Below are positions 34,632-43,359 of a stretch of DNA of 64,000 bases, in pieces. This stretch comes from Rhodothermaceae bacterium Tc-Br11_B2g6_7. Lineage in GTDB: Bacteria > Bacteroidota > Rhodothermia > Rhodothermales > Salinibacteraceae. The stretch is taken from the NCBI GenBank assembly GCA_001564055.1, contig LKNB01000005.1, positions 32,096 to 96,095 of the forward strand, given 5' to 3'. Under the pieces are notes generated by a model that was not told the origin of the DNA, did not search any database, and saw nothing but the letters and a program-made list of their open reading frames with translations. The translations under genes were made by a program, and so were the position numbers. How positions within the stretch are numbered: position 1 is the first letter of the stretch; each line of letters opens with the position of its first letter.

Positions 34632-37600
34632 TCAGGCGGTGCGCCGGGCTTCGTCGAGGCGGGGGTTGGGATTGCGCACCCGGCCCAGGTAGGAGGTGCG
34701 CGGCTTGAGGTTGTACTCGCTCAGCATCTCGTACCGGCGCGGGTTGGCCTTCCAGCGGTTTACTTCGCTGTCGGTGTCGTTGAGGTCGCCAAAGGTAATG
34801 GCACCGGCGGGGCAGGCCTGCTGGCAGGCGGTCTTCATCTCGCCGTCGCGAATGTCGCGGTCCTCAATGTTGGCGCGCTGCTGCGTGCCGCGAATGCGGT
34901 GGATGCAGTACGAGCACTTCTCCATCACGCCGCGCGAGCGGACCGTGACGTCGGGGTTGAGGCCCATCCGCGTGGTCGTCGGCAGCGTCTTGCTCCAGTT
35001 ATAATAGTTAAACTTCCGCACCTTATAGGGGCAGTTGTTGGAGCAGTAGCGCGTGCCAATGCAGCGGTTGTAAATCATCTGGTTCATCCCGTCGGGCGAG
35101 TGGTAGGTGGCTGCCACAGGGCAGACCGCCTCGCACGGGGCGTTCTCGCAGTGCTGGCAGGGTACCGGCTGCAGGACCATCTGCGGATCTTCGGGCACGT
35201 CCTCCGGCTCTACGCCGGGGCTTACAAAGTACCGGTCGATCCGGAGCCAGTGCATCTCGCGACCATTGCCTACCTCCTGCTTGCCAATGACCTGGATGTT
35301 GTTTTCGCTCTGGCACGCCACCACACAGGCATTACAGCCGGTACAGGCGTTCAGGTCGATGACCATCCCCCACTGGTTTTTATAGTAGGGATTGTTGCGC
35401 ATGGCCGGCTGATCCTTCGGGTGATCCTCTTCCCACAGCTCGGGATACGTGCGCGCATCCTCGCCTTTGGGGATGTAGGGCTCCACGTCCATCACAAACT
35501 CGGGGTTTGCCTGGAACTCCTCGTACGTGCCCATGCGATAGAGCGGCCGCGACTCCAGCTCGATAGCCCCGTGCTCCATCGTCGTCACGATCTGGTACGT
35601 CTGCCCCGTAGCACTGACGGAGGCGTTCGGGGCTACCCGGAGGGCTTCGGTGGTGCGGAGGGGCGCCACGCTGGTGCCCACGCCGGTTCCAATGGCGCGC
35701 CCCTGCCCGTAAATGTCGGTGTAGTCGTCGGTGTCAAAGAAGTTGGTGTTGCGGGCTGACCGGCGCGAGTGGATGTCCCGGCCGTACCCCATGGACACCG
35801 TGACCACGCCGTCGGCATGCCCGGGCTGTATCCATACAGGGAGCTCTACGCTGGTGCCATTGACGCTCACCTCAATCAGGTCGGCGTAGTAGTTGCCGGC
35901 GCTGTAGCGCACCTCCAGGCCCAACTCTTCGGCTGTGCCGGGGCTTACCATAGCCACGTTGTCCCACACGATCTTGGTGGTGGGGTCAGGCAGCTCTTGC
36001 ATCCACGCATTGTTGGCAAAGCGGCCGTCGTACACGCTGGGATCGAGCCGGAAGACGACTTCGAGGCCGTCGGCTTCCCCGTGGTCTTCCAGGGTGATGG
36101 CGGCCGCGCTGGGGGTAACGGTGGTGTAGCCGGTATCCGGCTGGAACCCGCTGTGCAACACCCGGCGCCAGTCGCGCTCGAAGTTTTCGGAGAGCACCCC
36201 GCGCCATTGTGCGCGAACGATGTCGTACCCGGACTGGTCACGGCCCGTGGCGAAGGCGTTCAGGATTTCGATGGCGGAATGGGCGTCTTCGTACAGCGGT
36301 GCAATCAGCGGCTGAGCGACTGACAGCGTGCCGTCGTAGCTCCGGCCATCGCCCCAGCTTTCGAGGTAGTGTGCCAGCGGCACATGCCAGGCACAGGCGC
36401 GCGCCGTCTCGTCTACGTGCAGCCCGGCGTGCACCGTACGCCGCACATTGGCGAGCGCTTCAGCAAAGTTCAGGTCAGCCGGGGCATCATAGACCGGGTT
36501 TACGCCAAGCATCAGCACCACATCGATGGCGCCAGCTTGCATATCCTCCACCAGCGCGGTCAGTGCTTCGGCCTGCGCGGGCTCCGGCTGGGGCGGCTGC
36601 GTGCCTTCTTCCGTGTCATAGAGAAGCATGGTGGTGCCGATCGCCCCCAAGGCGTCGTTGATGGCAGCGCAGAGCGCATGCACCTCGGGGGGCTGCGCAT
36701 CGCCGGCCAGGAGCACGCCGTTGGCGCCAGCAGCCTCCAGGTCTTCCACGATAGCCTCGACCACGGGGTGGCCTGCAAAGCGATCGCCGGCGGTGCCTAC
36801 GTCGCCCACGCCCAGCCCGGCAGCGATAGCTGCGGCAAAGGCGCGCACATCGGTAGAGCGCATGCGCTCGCGGTGGTCGGCTTGCGCGCCGGTAATGGTG
36901 TAGTTGCTCTCGGCCACGTAGAGGCGGCTCATGGCGTCTTCCGGGCCGTTGAGGCGGCGGCCATCCGCGAAGCGCCGGTTGTTCATCACAGAATTGACGT
37001 CCGTAGCCCCGAGGAAGTCAGCTTCAAGGCTGACGATAACCTCGGCCTCGTCAAACCGGTAATCCGGCAGGTAGGGCGCACCGAAGGCCTGCTGCATGCC
37101 CAGTCGGGCCGGATCCTCTCCTCGCGGATCGTACGTTATCCATTGAACCTCCGCGTACTGCGCTTCCAGTTGCGCGCGCAGGGCGGCCGTGGTGGGCGCA
37201 TAAGACGGCTCGGCGAGGACCGCGATGGAGCGGTTGGCCGCATCGGCGTGCATCTCCCGCGCGAAGTCAACAAACGCCCGCCAGCTGGTGTCGGAGCGGT
37301 CTTGCTGTACGGTGCGGGAGCGGTCGGGGTCGTACAGGTTTAGGATGGAGGCCTGCTCAAAGACGCTGGTGGCGCCGTGGCCCTGCGGGTGCTCCGCGTT
37401 ACCTTCCACCTTGGTGGGGCGCCCCTCGCTGTTGCGCACCAGCAGGCTCCGCAGGTGCCCCTGGAAGGGCATCGCCGTGGCATAGCGCATGGCTACACCT
37501 TCGATGACCTCCTCTGGCTTCCGCGCGTAGGCCAAGATCTTTTCCGTCGGGCGCCGGCAAGCGGCAAGCCCGCCCATGGCCAGCGAGGCCCCCATCAGCT

Positions 37601-37856
37601 GCAGGAACTGCCGGCGGTTAGCGCCACTGGGCGGCTCTTCGGCTCCGGGCCGAAATTCGTTTTTGGTGACCTCCTTGTAGTCGGGATCTTCCTCTAACTG
37701 AGCTACGCTGCGCCAGAACCGCTGCTTGGGCTTCTCGCGGTACGCATCGCCTGCCTCAATTACGGGCAGCTCAATCATCCCATCGCCCGAGGCGCCAGCG
37801 GCAGTATCAGCCGCAGCATCATCAGGAGCATCGGAGGGCGTGTAGTCGTCGGCCAT
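34632..37856 (-). CDS. actB: Alternative complex III iron-sulfur subunit ActB (molybdopterin-oxidoreductase-like)
   Basis: The roughly 1074-aa protein has two parts. The first resembles the molybdopterin oxidoreductase catalytic chain but without a recognisable cofactor site, as is known for ActB. The last 300 residues form a four-cluster ferredoxin-like domain: CTGCNACVVACQSEN, PCQHCENAPCEAVCPVAA, CIGTRYCSNNCPY and CSYCIHRI with CQQACPAGA. A twin-arginine signal (NRRQFLQLMGASLAMGGLAA) near residue 80-100 exports the folded protein. The start is MADDY at 37856, but the Met at 37889 is possible. Two large plus-strand ORFs over it are shadows. Confidence 0.94.
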   Translation of the reverse strand: MADDYTPSDAPDDAAADTAAGASGDGMIELPVIEAGDAYREKPKQRFWRSVAQLEEDPDYKEVTKNEFRPGAEEPPSGANRRQFLQLMGASLAMGGLAACRRPTEKILAYARKPEEVIEGVAMRYATAMPFQGHLRSLLVRNSEGRPTKVEGNAEHPQGHGATSVFEQASILNLYDPDRSRTVQQDRSDTSWRAFVDFAREMHADAANRSIAVLAEPSYAPTTAALRAQLEAQYAEVQWITYDPRGEDPARLGMQQAFGAPYLPDYRFDEAEVIVSLEADFLGATDVNSVMNNRRFADGRRLNGPEDAMSRLYVAESNYTITGAQADHRERMRSTDVRAFAAAIAAGLGVGDVGTAGDRFAGHPVVEAIVEDLEAAGANGVLLAGDAQPPEVHALCAAINDALGAIGTTMLLYDTEEGTQPPQPEPAQAEALTALVEDMQAGAIDVVLMLGVNPVYDAPADLNFAEALANVRRTVHAGLHVDETARACAWHVPLAHYLESWGDGRSYDGTLSVAQPLIAPLYEDAHSAIEILNAFATGRDQSGYDIVRAQWRGVLSENFERDWRRVLHSGFQPDTGYTTVTPSAAAITLEDHGEADGLEVVFRLDPSVYDGRFANNAWMQELPDPTTKIVWDNVAMVSPGTAEELGLEVRYSAGNYYADLIEVSVNGTSVELPVWIQPGHADGVVTVSMGYGRDIHSRRSARNTNFFDTDDYTDIYGQGRAIGTGVGTSVAPLRTTEALRVAPNASVSATGQTYQIVTTMEHGAIELESRPLYRMGTYEEFQANPEFVMDVEPYIPKGEDARTYPELWEEDHPKDQPAMRNNPYYKNQWGMVIDLNACTGCNACVVACQSENNIQVIGKQEVGNGREMHWLRIDRYFVSPGVEPEDVPEDPQMVLQPVPCQHCENAPCEAVCPVAATYHSPDGMNQMIYNRCIGTRYCSNNCPYKVRKFNYYNWSKTLPTTTRMGLNPDVTVRSRGVMEKCSYCIHRIRGTQQRANIEDRDIRDGEMKTACQQACPAGAITFGDLNDTDSEVNRWKANPRRYEMLSEYNLKPRTSYLGRVRNPNPRLDEARRTA

Positions 37857-37907
37857 AGCAGCGCGTTCGTCCGTCTGTGGGTTACGCATTAAGTATCGCG
37901 GGGGCTT

Positions 37908-38555
37908 CTAATAGTGGCAGGCAGAGCAGTTGGTCGGCGGCTGGATGCCTTGTTCACGAATACGCTCCAGATTGCGCTCTACAAAGTCGGCTGGTTGCAC
38001 GTAATTCATAGTCGTGATCTCCTCATTCGGCCGCAGGTAGAGCTCCGGCTGGCGGTGGCACTCCAGGCACCAGCCCATAGACAGGGACTCGGCTTGGTAG
38101 ACGACCTCCATCTCGCTGATCTGCCCGTGGCATGTTTCGCACCCCACGCCTGCGTCCACGTGCCCGGCGTGGCTAAAGTGCGCGTAGTCGGGCAGGTGAT
38201 GCACCTTCACCCATTCGATGGGCCGGCCAGACGCCCAGCTCTCCCGGACCGGGAGCAGCTTAAGCGACTGCGTCTGGATCTGGTTGTGGCAGTTCATGCA
38301 GGTTTGCGTAGACGGCACGTTGGCGTGGCTGGAGACCTCCACCCAGTTGTGGCAGTACTGGCAGTCCATGCCCAGCTCTCCGGCATGCAGGCGGTGGCTA
38401 AACTCCACCGGTTGGCTGGGCTGGTATCCCGTCCACAAGAAATCAGGCGAGAAGTAGTACCACACCAGCAGGATAAGAAGCACGCCGCCAAACATGGTGC
38501 CGACCAGCGATACGACCGGCAGGTTGTTGGCCTTTTTCGGAAAGATCTGAGGCAT
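37908..38555 (-). CDS. actA: Alternative complex III pentahaem cytochrome c ActA
   Basis: The 215-aa protein has one N-terminal membrane helix (VSLVGTMFGGVLLILLVWYY) and five CXXCH sites: CQYCH, CMNCH, CETCH, CLECH and CSACH. It is the pentahaem subunit that links ActB clusters to ActE. Being first, it should define the operon promoter, which lies in the 317-bp gap upstream. The C-terminus ends four bases after the last haem motif, typical of the family. actB begins 51 bp later (18 bp with the alternative start). Confidence 0.95.
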   Translation of the reverse strand: MPQIFPKKANNLPVVSLVGTMFGGVLLILLVWYYFSPDFLWTGYQPSQPVEFSHRLHAGELGMDCQYCHNWVEVSSHANVPSTQTCMNCHNQIQTQSLKLLPVRESWASGRPIEWVKVHHLPDYAHFSHAGHVDAGVGCETCHGQISEMEVVYQAESLSMGWCLECHRQPELYLRPNEEITTMNYVQPADFVERNLERIREQGIQPPTNCSACHY

Positions 38556-38871
38556 TGCGGGGCGTCAGGCGAGTTGGATGTAAGGCACAGGAGGTGCGCT
38601 ATGGGGGCGGCTTGTAGGGAAGCCGTGGGGGTACAGTAAGAGGGCCCAGCAGATTGGCGCGCAGACTCCTGAAGCGTCAAGTAGCGCCCAATGTACAATA
38701 CCGACACATTATGTTACAACTATTTTAAAGCCGTAACGGGCGTCGCCGTGGCCTATTCACATCATCTTAGAGACGGGACCTTTCGCACAGATGAAAAGGG
38801 CTTAACTTCCTGTTCTGTAAGACCCTGAGTTGTAATGATAGGTCCCGCATGGCCGGCATATCCACAGAACA
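38556..38871 (-). promoter_or_regulatory. Upstream region and candidate promoter of the act-cox operon
   Basis: No ORF fits the 316-bp gap. On the minus strand, TTACGG (38736-38731), 17 bp, CATAAT (38713-38708) is a plausible promoter in a locally AT-rich patch. It would give a leader of about 145 nt before actA. The match is moderate. A 72-bp element with inverted ends lies at 38774-38847 in the same gap. Confidence 0.3.
38774..38847. repeat. Short element with inverted ends (MITE-like or transposon remnant)
   Basis: CGGGACCT at 38774-38781 is exactly repeated inverted as AGGTCCCG at 38840-38847. Going inward, the two ends stay partly alike (GGGACCTTTC and GGGACCTATC). No ORF lies inside, and I see no clear target-site duplication. 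It may be a MITE or a solo remnant of an IS. It is seen in one copy only in this window. Confidence 0.4.
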
Positions 38872-40443
38872 TCAATCTCCGCCACCCGGCTGCGCAGTGG
38901 AGTTTGCCACGCCATCTTCCTCTGCCAAGGGGTAAGCGGGCGGGCGTTGCTCGGCGGTCAGTACCTCCTCTACGGCTGCCGTGTTGTGGAGCATGGTCCC
39001 CGTAATCCGCTGAAACCGCCAGCTTAGCAACACCGCAGCCACCGTCAGCCCCGTGACGAGCCCCCACCAGAGCCCCACGGCGCCGAGATCGAGGTAGAGC
39101 CCCAGCCCGGCCCCGACGCCCAGCCCGAGGCCCCAGTAGGAGATAAACGCGATCACCATCGGCACCCGGGTATCCTTGAGGCCGCGGAGCGCGCCAGCGG
39201 CGGCCACCTGTAGGCCATCGGCCAACTGAAAGACTGCAGCGACGCCCAGCAGCGTGGCGGCCAGCGAGATCACCGCCGGGGCGTCGGGCATCGTCTCTGC
39301 CATGAAGGCTCGCGCGATGGGCTCCGGAAACGTCCAGAACAGGAGCGCGGTGCCCACTGTGCACACCGTAGCCAGCGACAGTCCCGCGTATCCGGCCCAC
39401 CGGGCTTGTAGAGGGGCCCGGGCGCCTACGCGCTGCCCCACCCGCACGGACGTTGCAATGCCTACCCCCAGCGGGAGCATAAAGGCAATGGCCGCGCACT
39501 GCACCGCGATCTGGTGAGCCGCCAGCTCAATCGTCCCCAGCAGCCCCACCAGCAGGGCGGTCATGGTGAAGAGGCCCGCCTCCATCCCCCACTGCACCCC
39601 GATGGGCCACCCGATGCGAAACAGCGCCCGAAAATACGTAGGATCGGGCCGCCCCACATGCTCAAAAATGTGATACGCCTGGAAGTCAGAGGCCCGCATA
39701 ACGTACAGTAGCAGGAGCCCAAACATGACGGTATAGACGATCGCGCTGGCGATGCCCGTCCCGACCAGCCCAAGCGCGGGAACGCCCAGGGCCCCAAACA
39801 TCAACACGTAATTGGCCCCCACGTTGAGCACCGCACAGGTAAAGATGATGAGGGTAACAGGTAAGGGCCGGGAGACGCCCTCCACAAAACACCGCAGGGC
39901 CATAAACCAAAACGCGGGGAGGAGTCCCAGGGCCATCATCCGCAGATACGCCTGCGCGATCTCGACCGTCTGGTCGGCCTGCCCCATCAGCCGCCAGAAC
40001 GGCGCCACGTTCCAGAGGAGAAGCACCGCCGGCACGGCCAGCGCCAGGCCCAGCCAGAAGCCCTGCCGCACGGCGCGGCCGGCTTTTCGCGGAGCCGCGG
40101 CGCCAAAGGCCTGCGACACCATCGGCCCCACGGCGGACAACACCCCGAAGCCCATCACCAGGATAAAGAAGAAGGTGGTGTTGCCCAGCGCCACGCCGGC
40201 GAGTTCCTCTGCGCCCAGGCGCCCAACCATCAGGGTGTCCACAAAGCCGAGGGATACCTGCCCCAGTTGGGTGGCCACCACGGGCGCCGCCAGCGGCAGC
40301 AAGCGCTGCACTTCGGTCTGATAGATGGAGGAAACGGACGACACAGGGGCACACGGCAGGCGCAGAAAAGGAGGGGCTATACGCGCTGGCCTCGCGGGCG
40401 TTCGAGACGTTCTTCCGTCGCCCACACGCCCGACGCTCCCCAT
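38872..40443 (-). CDS. MATE-family multidrug/sodium antiporter
   Basis: The protein has twelve membrane segments and the MATE family patterns RLLPLAAPVVATQLGQVSLG, FVDTLMVGRLGAEELAGVAL, GLLGTIELAAHQIAVQCAAI. It exports organic cations or drugs in exchange for H+ or Na+. The only in-frame ATG near the start (40443) makes 523 aa with a 33-residue basic leader; a GTG at 40344 would give 490 aa, closer to the usual MATE length. I keep 40443 but regard 40344 as equally likely. It lies upstream of and in the same orientation as the act operon. Confidence 0.85.
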   Translation of the reverse strand: MGSVGRVGDGRTSRTPARPARIAPPFLRLPCAPVSSVSSIYQTEVQRLLPLAAPVVATQLGQVSLGFVDTLMVGRLGAEELAGVALGNTTFFFILVMGFGVLSAVGPMVSQAFGAAAPRKAGRAVRQGFWLGLALAVPAVLLLWNVAPFWRLMGQADQTVEIAQAYLRMMALGLLPAFWFMALRCFVEGVSRPLPVTLIIFTCAVLNVGANYVLMFGALGVPALGLVGTGIASAIVYTVMFGLLLLYVMRASDFQAYHIFEHVGRPDPTYFRALFRIGWPIGVQWGMEAGLFTMTALLVGLLGTIELAAHQIAVQCAAIAFMLPLGVGIATSVRVGQRVGARAPLQARWAGYAGLSLATVCTVGTALLFWTFPEPIARAFMAETMPDAPAVISLAATLLGVAAVFQLADGLQVAAAGALRGLKDTRVPMVIAFISYWGLGLGVGAGLGLYLDLGAVGLWWGLVTGLTVAAVLLSWRFQRITGTMLHNTAAVEEVLTAEQRPPAYPLAEEDGVANSTAQPGGGD

Positions 40444-40467
40444 GTCAGCAACGCCCGGGCGGCCCCT

Positions 40468-40881
40468 CTACTCCATCTGCAGCTGATGCACTACCCGGAT
40501 GCAGTGTCCCTTTACGTAGGGCAGATCGGCCGCGGTAGCCGTCGCCTCGGCCGCCGGCGTGTGCACGCCCAGTTGAGGCCACACCACGGGCGGGTGCTCC
40601 TGCTGCGCAGCCCGAGCCACGGCATCCTCCACCATCGCCGCCGCTGCCGAGGGCCGGCGAAAGATGTTGACGATATCAATGCGCACGTCCGCGGGCACGG
40701 CCGCGAGGTCCGGGTAGCTGGTGAGGCCCAACGCGGCGTCAATCTCGGGATTGACCGGTACAATGGTATAGCCGGCGTCCTGCAGGTAGCGCGCGATCTG
40801 GTGACTGGTGCGCGTCAGGCGGTCGGAGCAGCCGACCACGGCGATGGTCTGGGCCGCCTGAAGATGATCGGCAGGGGTCAT
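40468..40881 (-). CDS. CoA-binding (YccU-type Rossmann) protein
   Basis: The ATG at 40881 gives 137 aa: [20 protein letters not shown] with a GxS nucleotide loop, [40 protein letters not shown] and a final [10 protein letters not shown]. This is the CoA_binding_2 family found across bacteria, with a Rossmann fold similar to succinyl-CoA ligase. Its exact function is not known; it may sense or carry CoA. The track start at 40935 adds 18 residues without match. It shares orientation with the MATE gene, 25 bp away. Confidence 0.85.
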   Translation of the reverse strand: MTPADHLQAAQTIAVVGCSDRLTRTSHQIARYLQDAGYTIVPVNPEIDAALGLTSYPDLAAVPADVRIDIVNIFRRPSAAAAMVEDAVARAAQQEHPPVVWPQLGVHTPAAEATATAADLPYVKGHCIRVVHQLQME

Positions 40882-41078
40882 CAATACGAAAGGAGGGTTA
40901 CGAACGGGAATCGACCGTTGAGGAACGTGCCACACGCCTCTGGTGTCCTTGCCACCCAGCCACGCCGTGCTTTCGTCACACGGTTCTCATCCCATCTGTG
41001 TGCGGTTGGTCTGCGGATTTGTATATTAAATGGTCTACCGGGACGCACCGCACGACTGCTGCATCATTCCCTCCTGTT

Positions 41079-42107
41079 ATGCCGAACAATGATTCGCAAT
41101 ACCTCCTCGACTTTGAGAAGCCGCTCGTAGAGCTGGAGCAAAAGCTTGACGAGATGCGCACGCTTGACGCGAACAACCTCTCCATCGACCTTTCGGAGGA
41201 GATCGCCGCGCTGGAATCGCGCGTGAAGGAACTGGAGCGCTCCATCTACCAGAACCTCACGCGCTGGCAGCGGGTGCAGATCGCCCGTCATCCGCTGCGG
41301 CCCTACACGCAGGACTTCATCGATGCCCTCACGGAGGACTTTGTGGAGCTCCACGGCGACCGGGCCTATGGCGACGACCGCGCCATCGTGGGCGGCTTTG
41401 CCTCGTTCAAAGGGGCCCAGCATGGCTATGCGGACCAGACGGTGCTCGTGCTCGGCCACCAGAAAGGGCGCGATACGAAAGAGCGCAAGTTTCGGCGGTT
41501 TGGGATGCCCAACCCCGAAGGCTACCGTAAGGCGCTGCGCCTGATGAAGCTCGCGGCCAAGTTCAACAAGCCCGTCATTACGCTGCTGGATACGCCCGGC
41601 GCGTTCCCCGGCCTCGAAGCCGAGCAACGGGGCCAGGCCGAGGCCATCGCCCGCAACCTGTTTGAGATGGCGCAGCTCCCGGTGCCCATTGTGGTGGTGG
41701 TGATTGGCGAGGGCGCCTCCGGTGGAGCGCTGGGCATTGGGGTGGGCGACCGCATGCTGATGCTGGAGAACGCCTGGTACTCGGTGATCTCACCGGAGAG
41801 CTGCTCGTCGATTCTGTGGCGCTCCTGGGATTACAAAGAAGAGGCCGCGCGTGCGCTCAAACTCACGGCGCCCGACCTGGTGGAGGTCGGCGTGGTGGAC
41901 GAGATCGTACCGGAGCCGACGGGCGGCGCCCACCGCGATCCGGAGCAGCTCTTTACCACTACCGGACAGGCCATCGCGCAGGTGCTCCACGACCTGCAGG
42001 CCCTTTCCGTACCCGACTTGTTGGATGCCCGCCTGCGCAATCTCGACCAGATGGGCATCTTCGACGAGGCCCCGGCCAACCCCTCGGTTGCCGCCCCAAC
42101 CTCGTAA
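41079..42107 (+). CDS. accA: Acetyl-CoA carboxylase carboxyltransferase subunit alpha
   Basis: AccA with AccD transfers the carboxyl group from biotin to acetyl-CoA, giving malonyl-CoA for fatty acid synthesis. The ATG at 41079 starts a 342-aa chain. It opens with the helical [20 protein letters not shown], then carries the crotonase-fold core: [58 protein letters not shown], and [20 protein letters not shown]. The track start at 40998 adds a non-family N-terminus. A gene for accD is not in the window. It heads a plus-strand run with the thioesterase 31 bp away. Confidence 0.96.
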   Translation: MPNNDSQYLLDFEKPLVELEQKLDEMRTLDANNLSIDLSEEIAALESRVKELERSIYQNLTRWQRVQIARHPLRPYTQDFIDALTEDFVELHGDRAYGDDRAIVGGFASFKGAQHGYADQTVLVLGHQKGRDTKERKFRRFGMPNPEGYRKALRLMKLAAKFNKPVITLLDTPGAFPGLEAEQRGQAEAIARNLFEMAQLPVPIVVVVIGEGASGGALGIGVGDRMLMLENAWYSVISPESCSSILWRSWDYKEEAARALKLTAPDLVEVGVVDEIVPEPTGGAHRDPEQLFTTTGQAIAQVLHDLQALSVPDLLDARLRNLDQMGIFDEAPANPSVAAPTS

Positions 42108-42138
42108 CTTCCTGCTGCTTGCGTAACCGGTTTGCCTC

Positions 42139-42564
42139 ATGGCCACCTATCAGTTTGACTACCGTCACCGCGTACGCTACCGCGAATGCGACCCCATGGG
42201 GGTGGTGTACCACACCCACTTTGTCGATTATTTTGAGGCCGCCCGCACGGAAGCCCTCCGCGAAATGGGCCTTGCGTACAAAGCGCTGGAGGACCGCGGC
42301 GTGATGATGCCGGTGGTGGACCTTGGCCTCCAGTTCAAGCGCCCCGCGCATTACGACGATGAGTTGGTCATCCGCGCGATGTTTAGCGAGGCGCCCACCA
42401 GCAGCATCACCATCACCTACGAGGTGCGCCGTGCGGGCGAGGCCAAGGTCCTCGTCACCGGTCATGTAACGCTTTGCTTTGTGGATGCCGAACGCCGCCG
42501 CCCCGTGCGGGCGCCGGACGACGTGCAGGCCCTGTTCGAGACCGCCTTAAAGCGAGCGGCGTGA
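42139..42564 (+). CDS. Acyl-CoA thioesterase, YbgC/4HBT family
   Basis: The 141-aa hotdog-fold protein starts MATYQFDYRHRVRYRECDPM and has the active-site Asp in RYRECDPMGVVYHTHFVDYF, then LGLQFKRPAHYDDELVI and VTGHVTLCFVDAERRR. YbgC-type enzymes hydrolyse short- or medium-chain acyl-CoAs; some act with the Tol-Pal envelope system. Position after accA suggests fatty acid or CoA metabolism, but no substrate can be read from sequence. It is 31 bp after accA and 112 bp before the CBS-ACT gene. Confidence 0.88.
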   Translation: MATYQFDYRHRVRYRECDPMGVVYHTHFVDYFEAARTEALREMGLAYKALEDRGVMMPVVDLGLQFKRPAHYDDELVIRAMFSEAPTSSITITYEVRRAGEAKVLVTGHVTLCFVDAERRRPVRAPDDVQALFETALKRAA

Positions 42565-42676
42565 CAGCGGAAGGATCTCCGTCTTCGGCAGCCCCCCTTC
42601 GTCCTTAGCACCCTATCCGTTGCCCCCCGTTCGCCCCTCGTGACGCCAGACCTCCGCTCACCCACGTGCTGATGCC

Positions 42677-43306
42677 ATGCTTGTACAAGACCTGATGCAG
42701 GCGCCCGTTCACACCGCCACAGCCGATCAGTCGCTGGGCGCCGTCTACGCCTTCATGCAGAACCAGCAGGTGCGCCACCTGCCGGTGCTACGCGACGACC
42801 GCCTCGTGGGCGTCATCACGGACCGCGACCTCCGCCTCGCCACGAGTCAACTGCGCAGCGATCCGTTCGACCCCACCGATGCGGTGGCCGATGTGATGAG
42901 CCAGCCGCCCCACACGGCGGGTCCGCTCGATCCCATCGAAGAGGCCGCCCGCCTGATGCGGCAGCATGCCATCGGATGCCTGCCCGTGGTGGACGGCGAG
43001 ATCCTCGTCGGCATCGTAACGGGCACAGACCTGCTGGATGCGCTCATGCGCCTGACCGGCATCAGCAAGCCTGGCGGGCGCCTGGAAGTACGCCTGCCCG
43101 ATGAGACCGGACAACTGGCGCGCCTGACGGCCACGGTGGCACGGCAAGGCGGCAACATTCGCTCCGTCCTCTCCTACAGCGAATCTGCCAACGCGCTGCG
43201 CGTGCTCTTTCAGGTCGACACCATCAAAACCCGCGCACTGGCACGGGCCCTCCATGCCGAGGGCATTGACGTGCTCTGGCCCCCCATCGGCCCGCCTACG
43301 GCCTGA
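42677..43306 (+). CDS. CBS-CBS-ACT protein (AcuB-like)
   Basis: The 209-aa protein has two CBS domains (residues about 1-60: LVQDLMQAPVHTATADQSLG, RLVGVITDRDLRLA; about 75-130: LMRQHAIGCLPVVDGEILVG) and a C-terminal ACT domain (EVRLPDETGQLARLTATVAR). This order is the one of Bacillus AcuB, encoded with acuA (acetyltransferase) and acuC (deacetylase) and tied to acetoin and acetyl-CoA synthetase control. Here acuC follows 53 bp later, but no acuA is seen. CBS domains usually bind adenine nucleotides, ACT domains amino acids. A sensor for the deacetylase is a reasonable inference. Confidence 0.8.
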   Translation: MLVQDLMQAPVHTATADQSLGAVYAFMQNQQVRHLPVLRDDRLVGVITDRDLRLATSQLRSDPFDPTDAVADVMSQPPHTAGPLDPIEEAARLMRQHAIGCLPVVDGEILVGIVTGTDLLDALMRLTGISKPGGRLEVRLPDETGQLARLTATVARQGGNIRSVLSYSESANALRVLFQVDTIKTRALARALHAEGIDVLWPPIGPPTA

Positions 43307-43359
43307 TCCCCAACACCGCTGTCCGTTCGCCCTCCTCGCGCCGCTCTCCCCCGGGACGC

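Noticed and set aside
34563-35759. A 398-aa plus-strand ORF opposite actB
   Set aside because: The opposite strand codes for the conserved iron-sulfur part of ActB. The ORF reads as a shadow frame.
36369-37343. A 324-aa plus-strand ORF opposite the N-terminal half of actB
   Set aside because: It has no domain, and the opposite frame is the ActB molybdopterin-like part.
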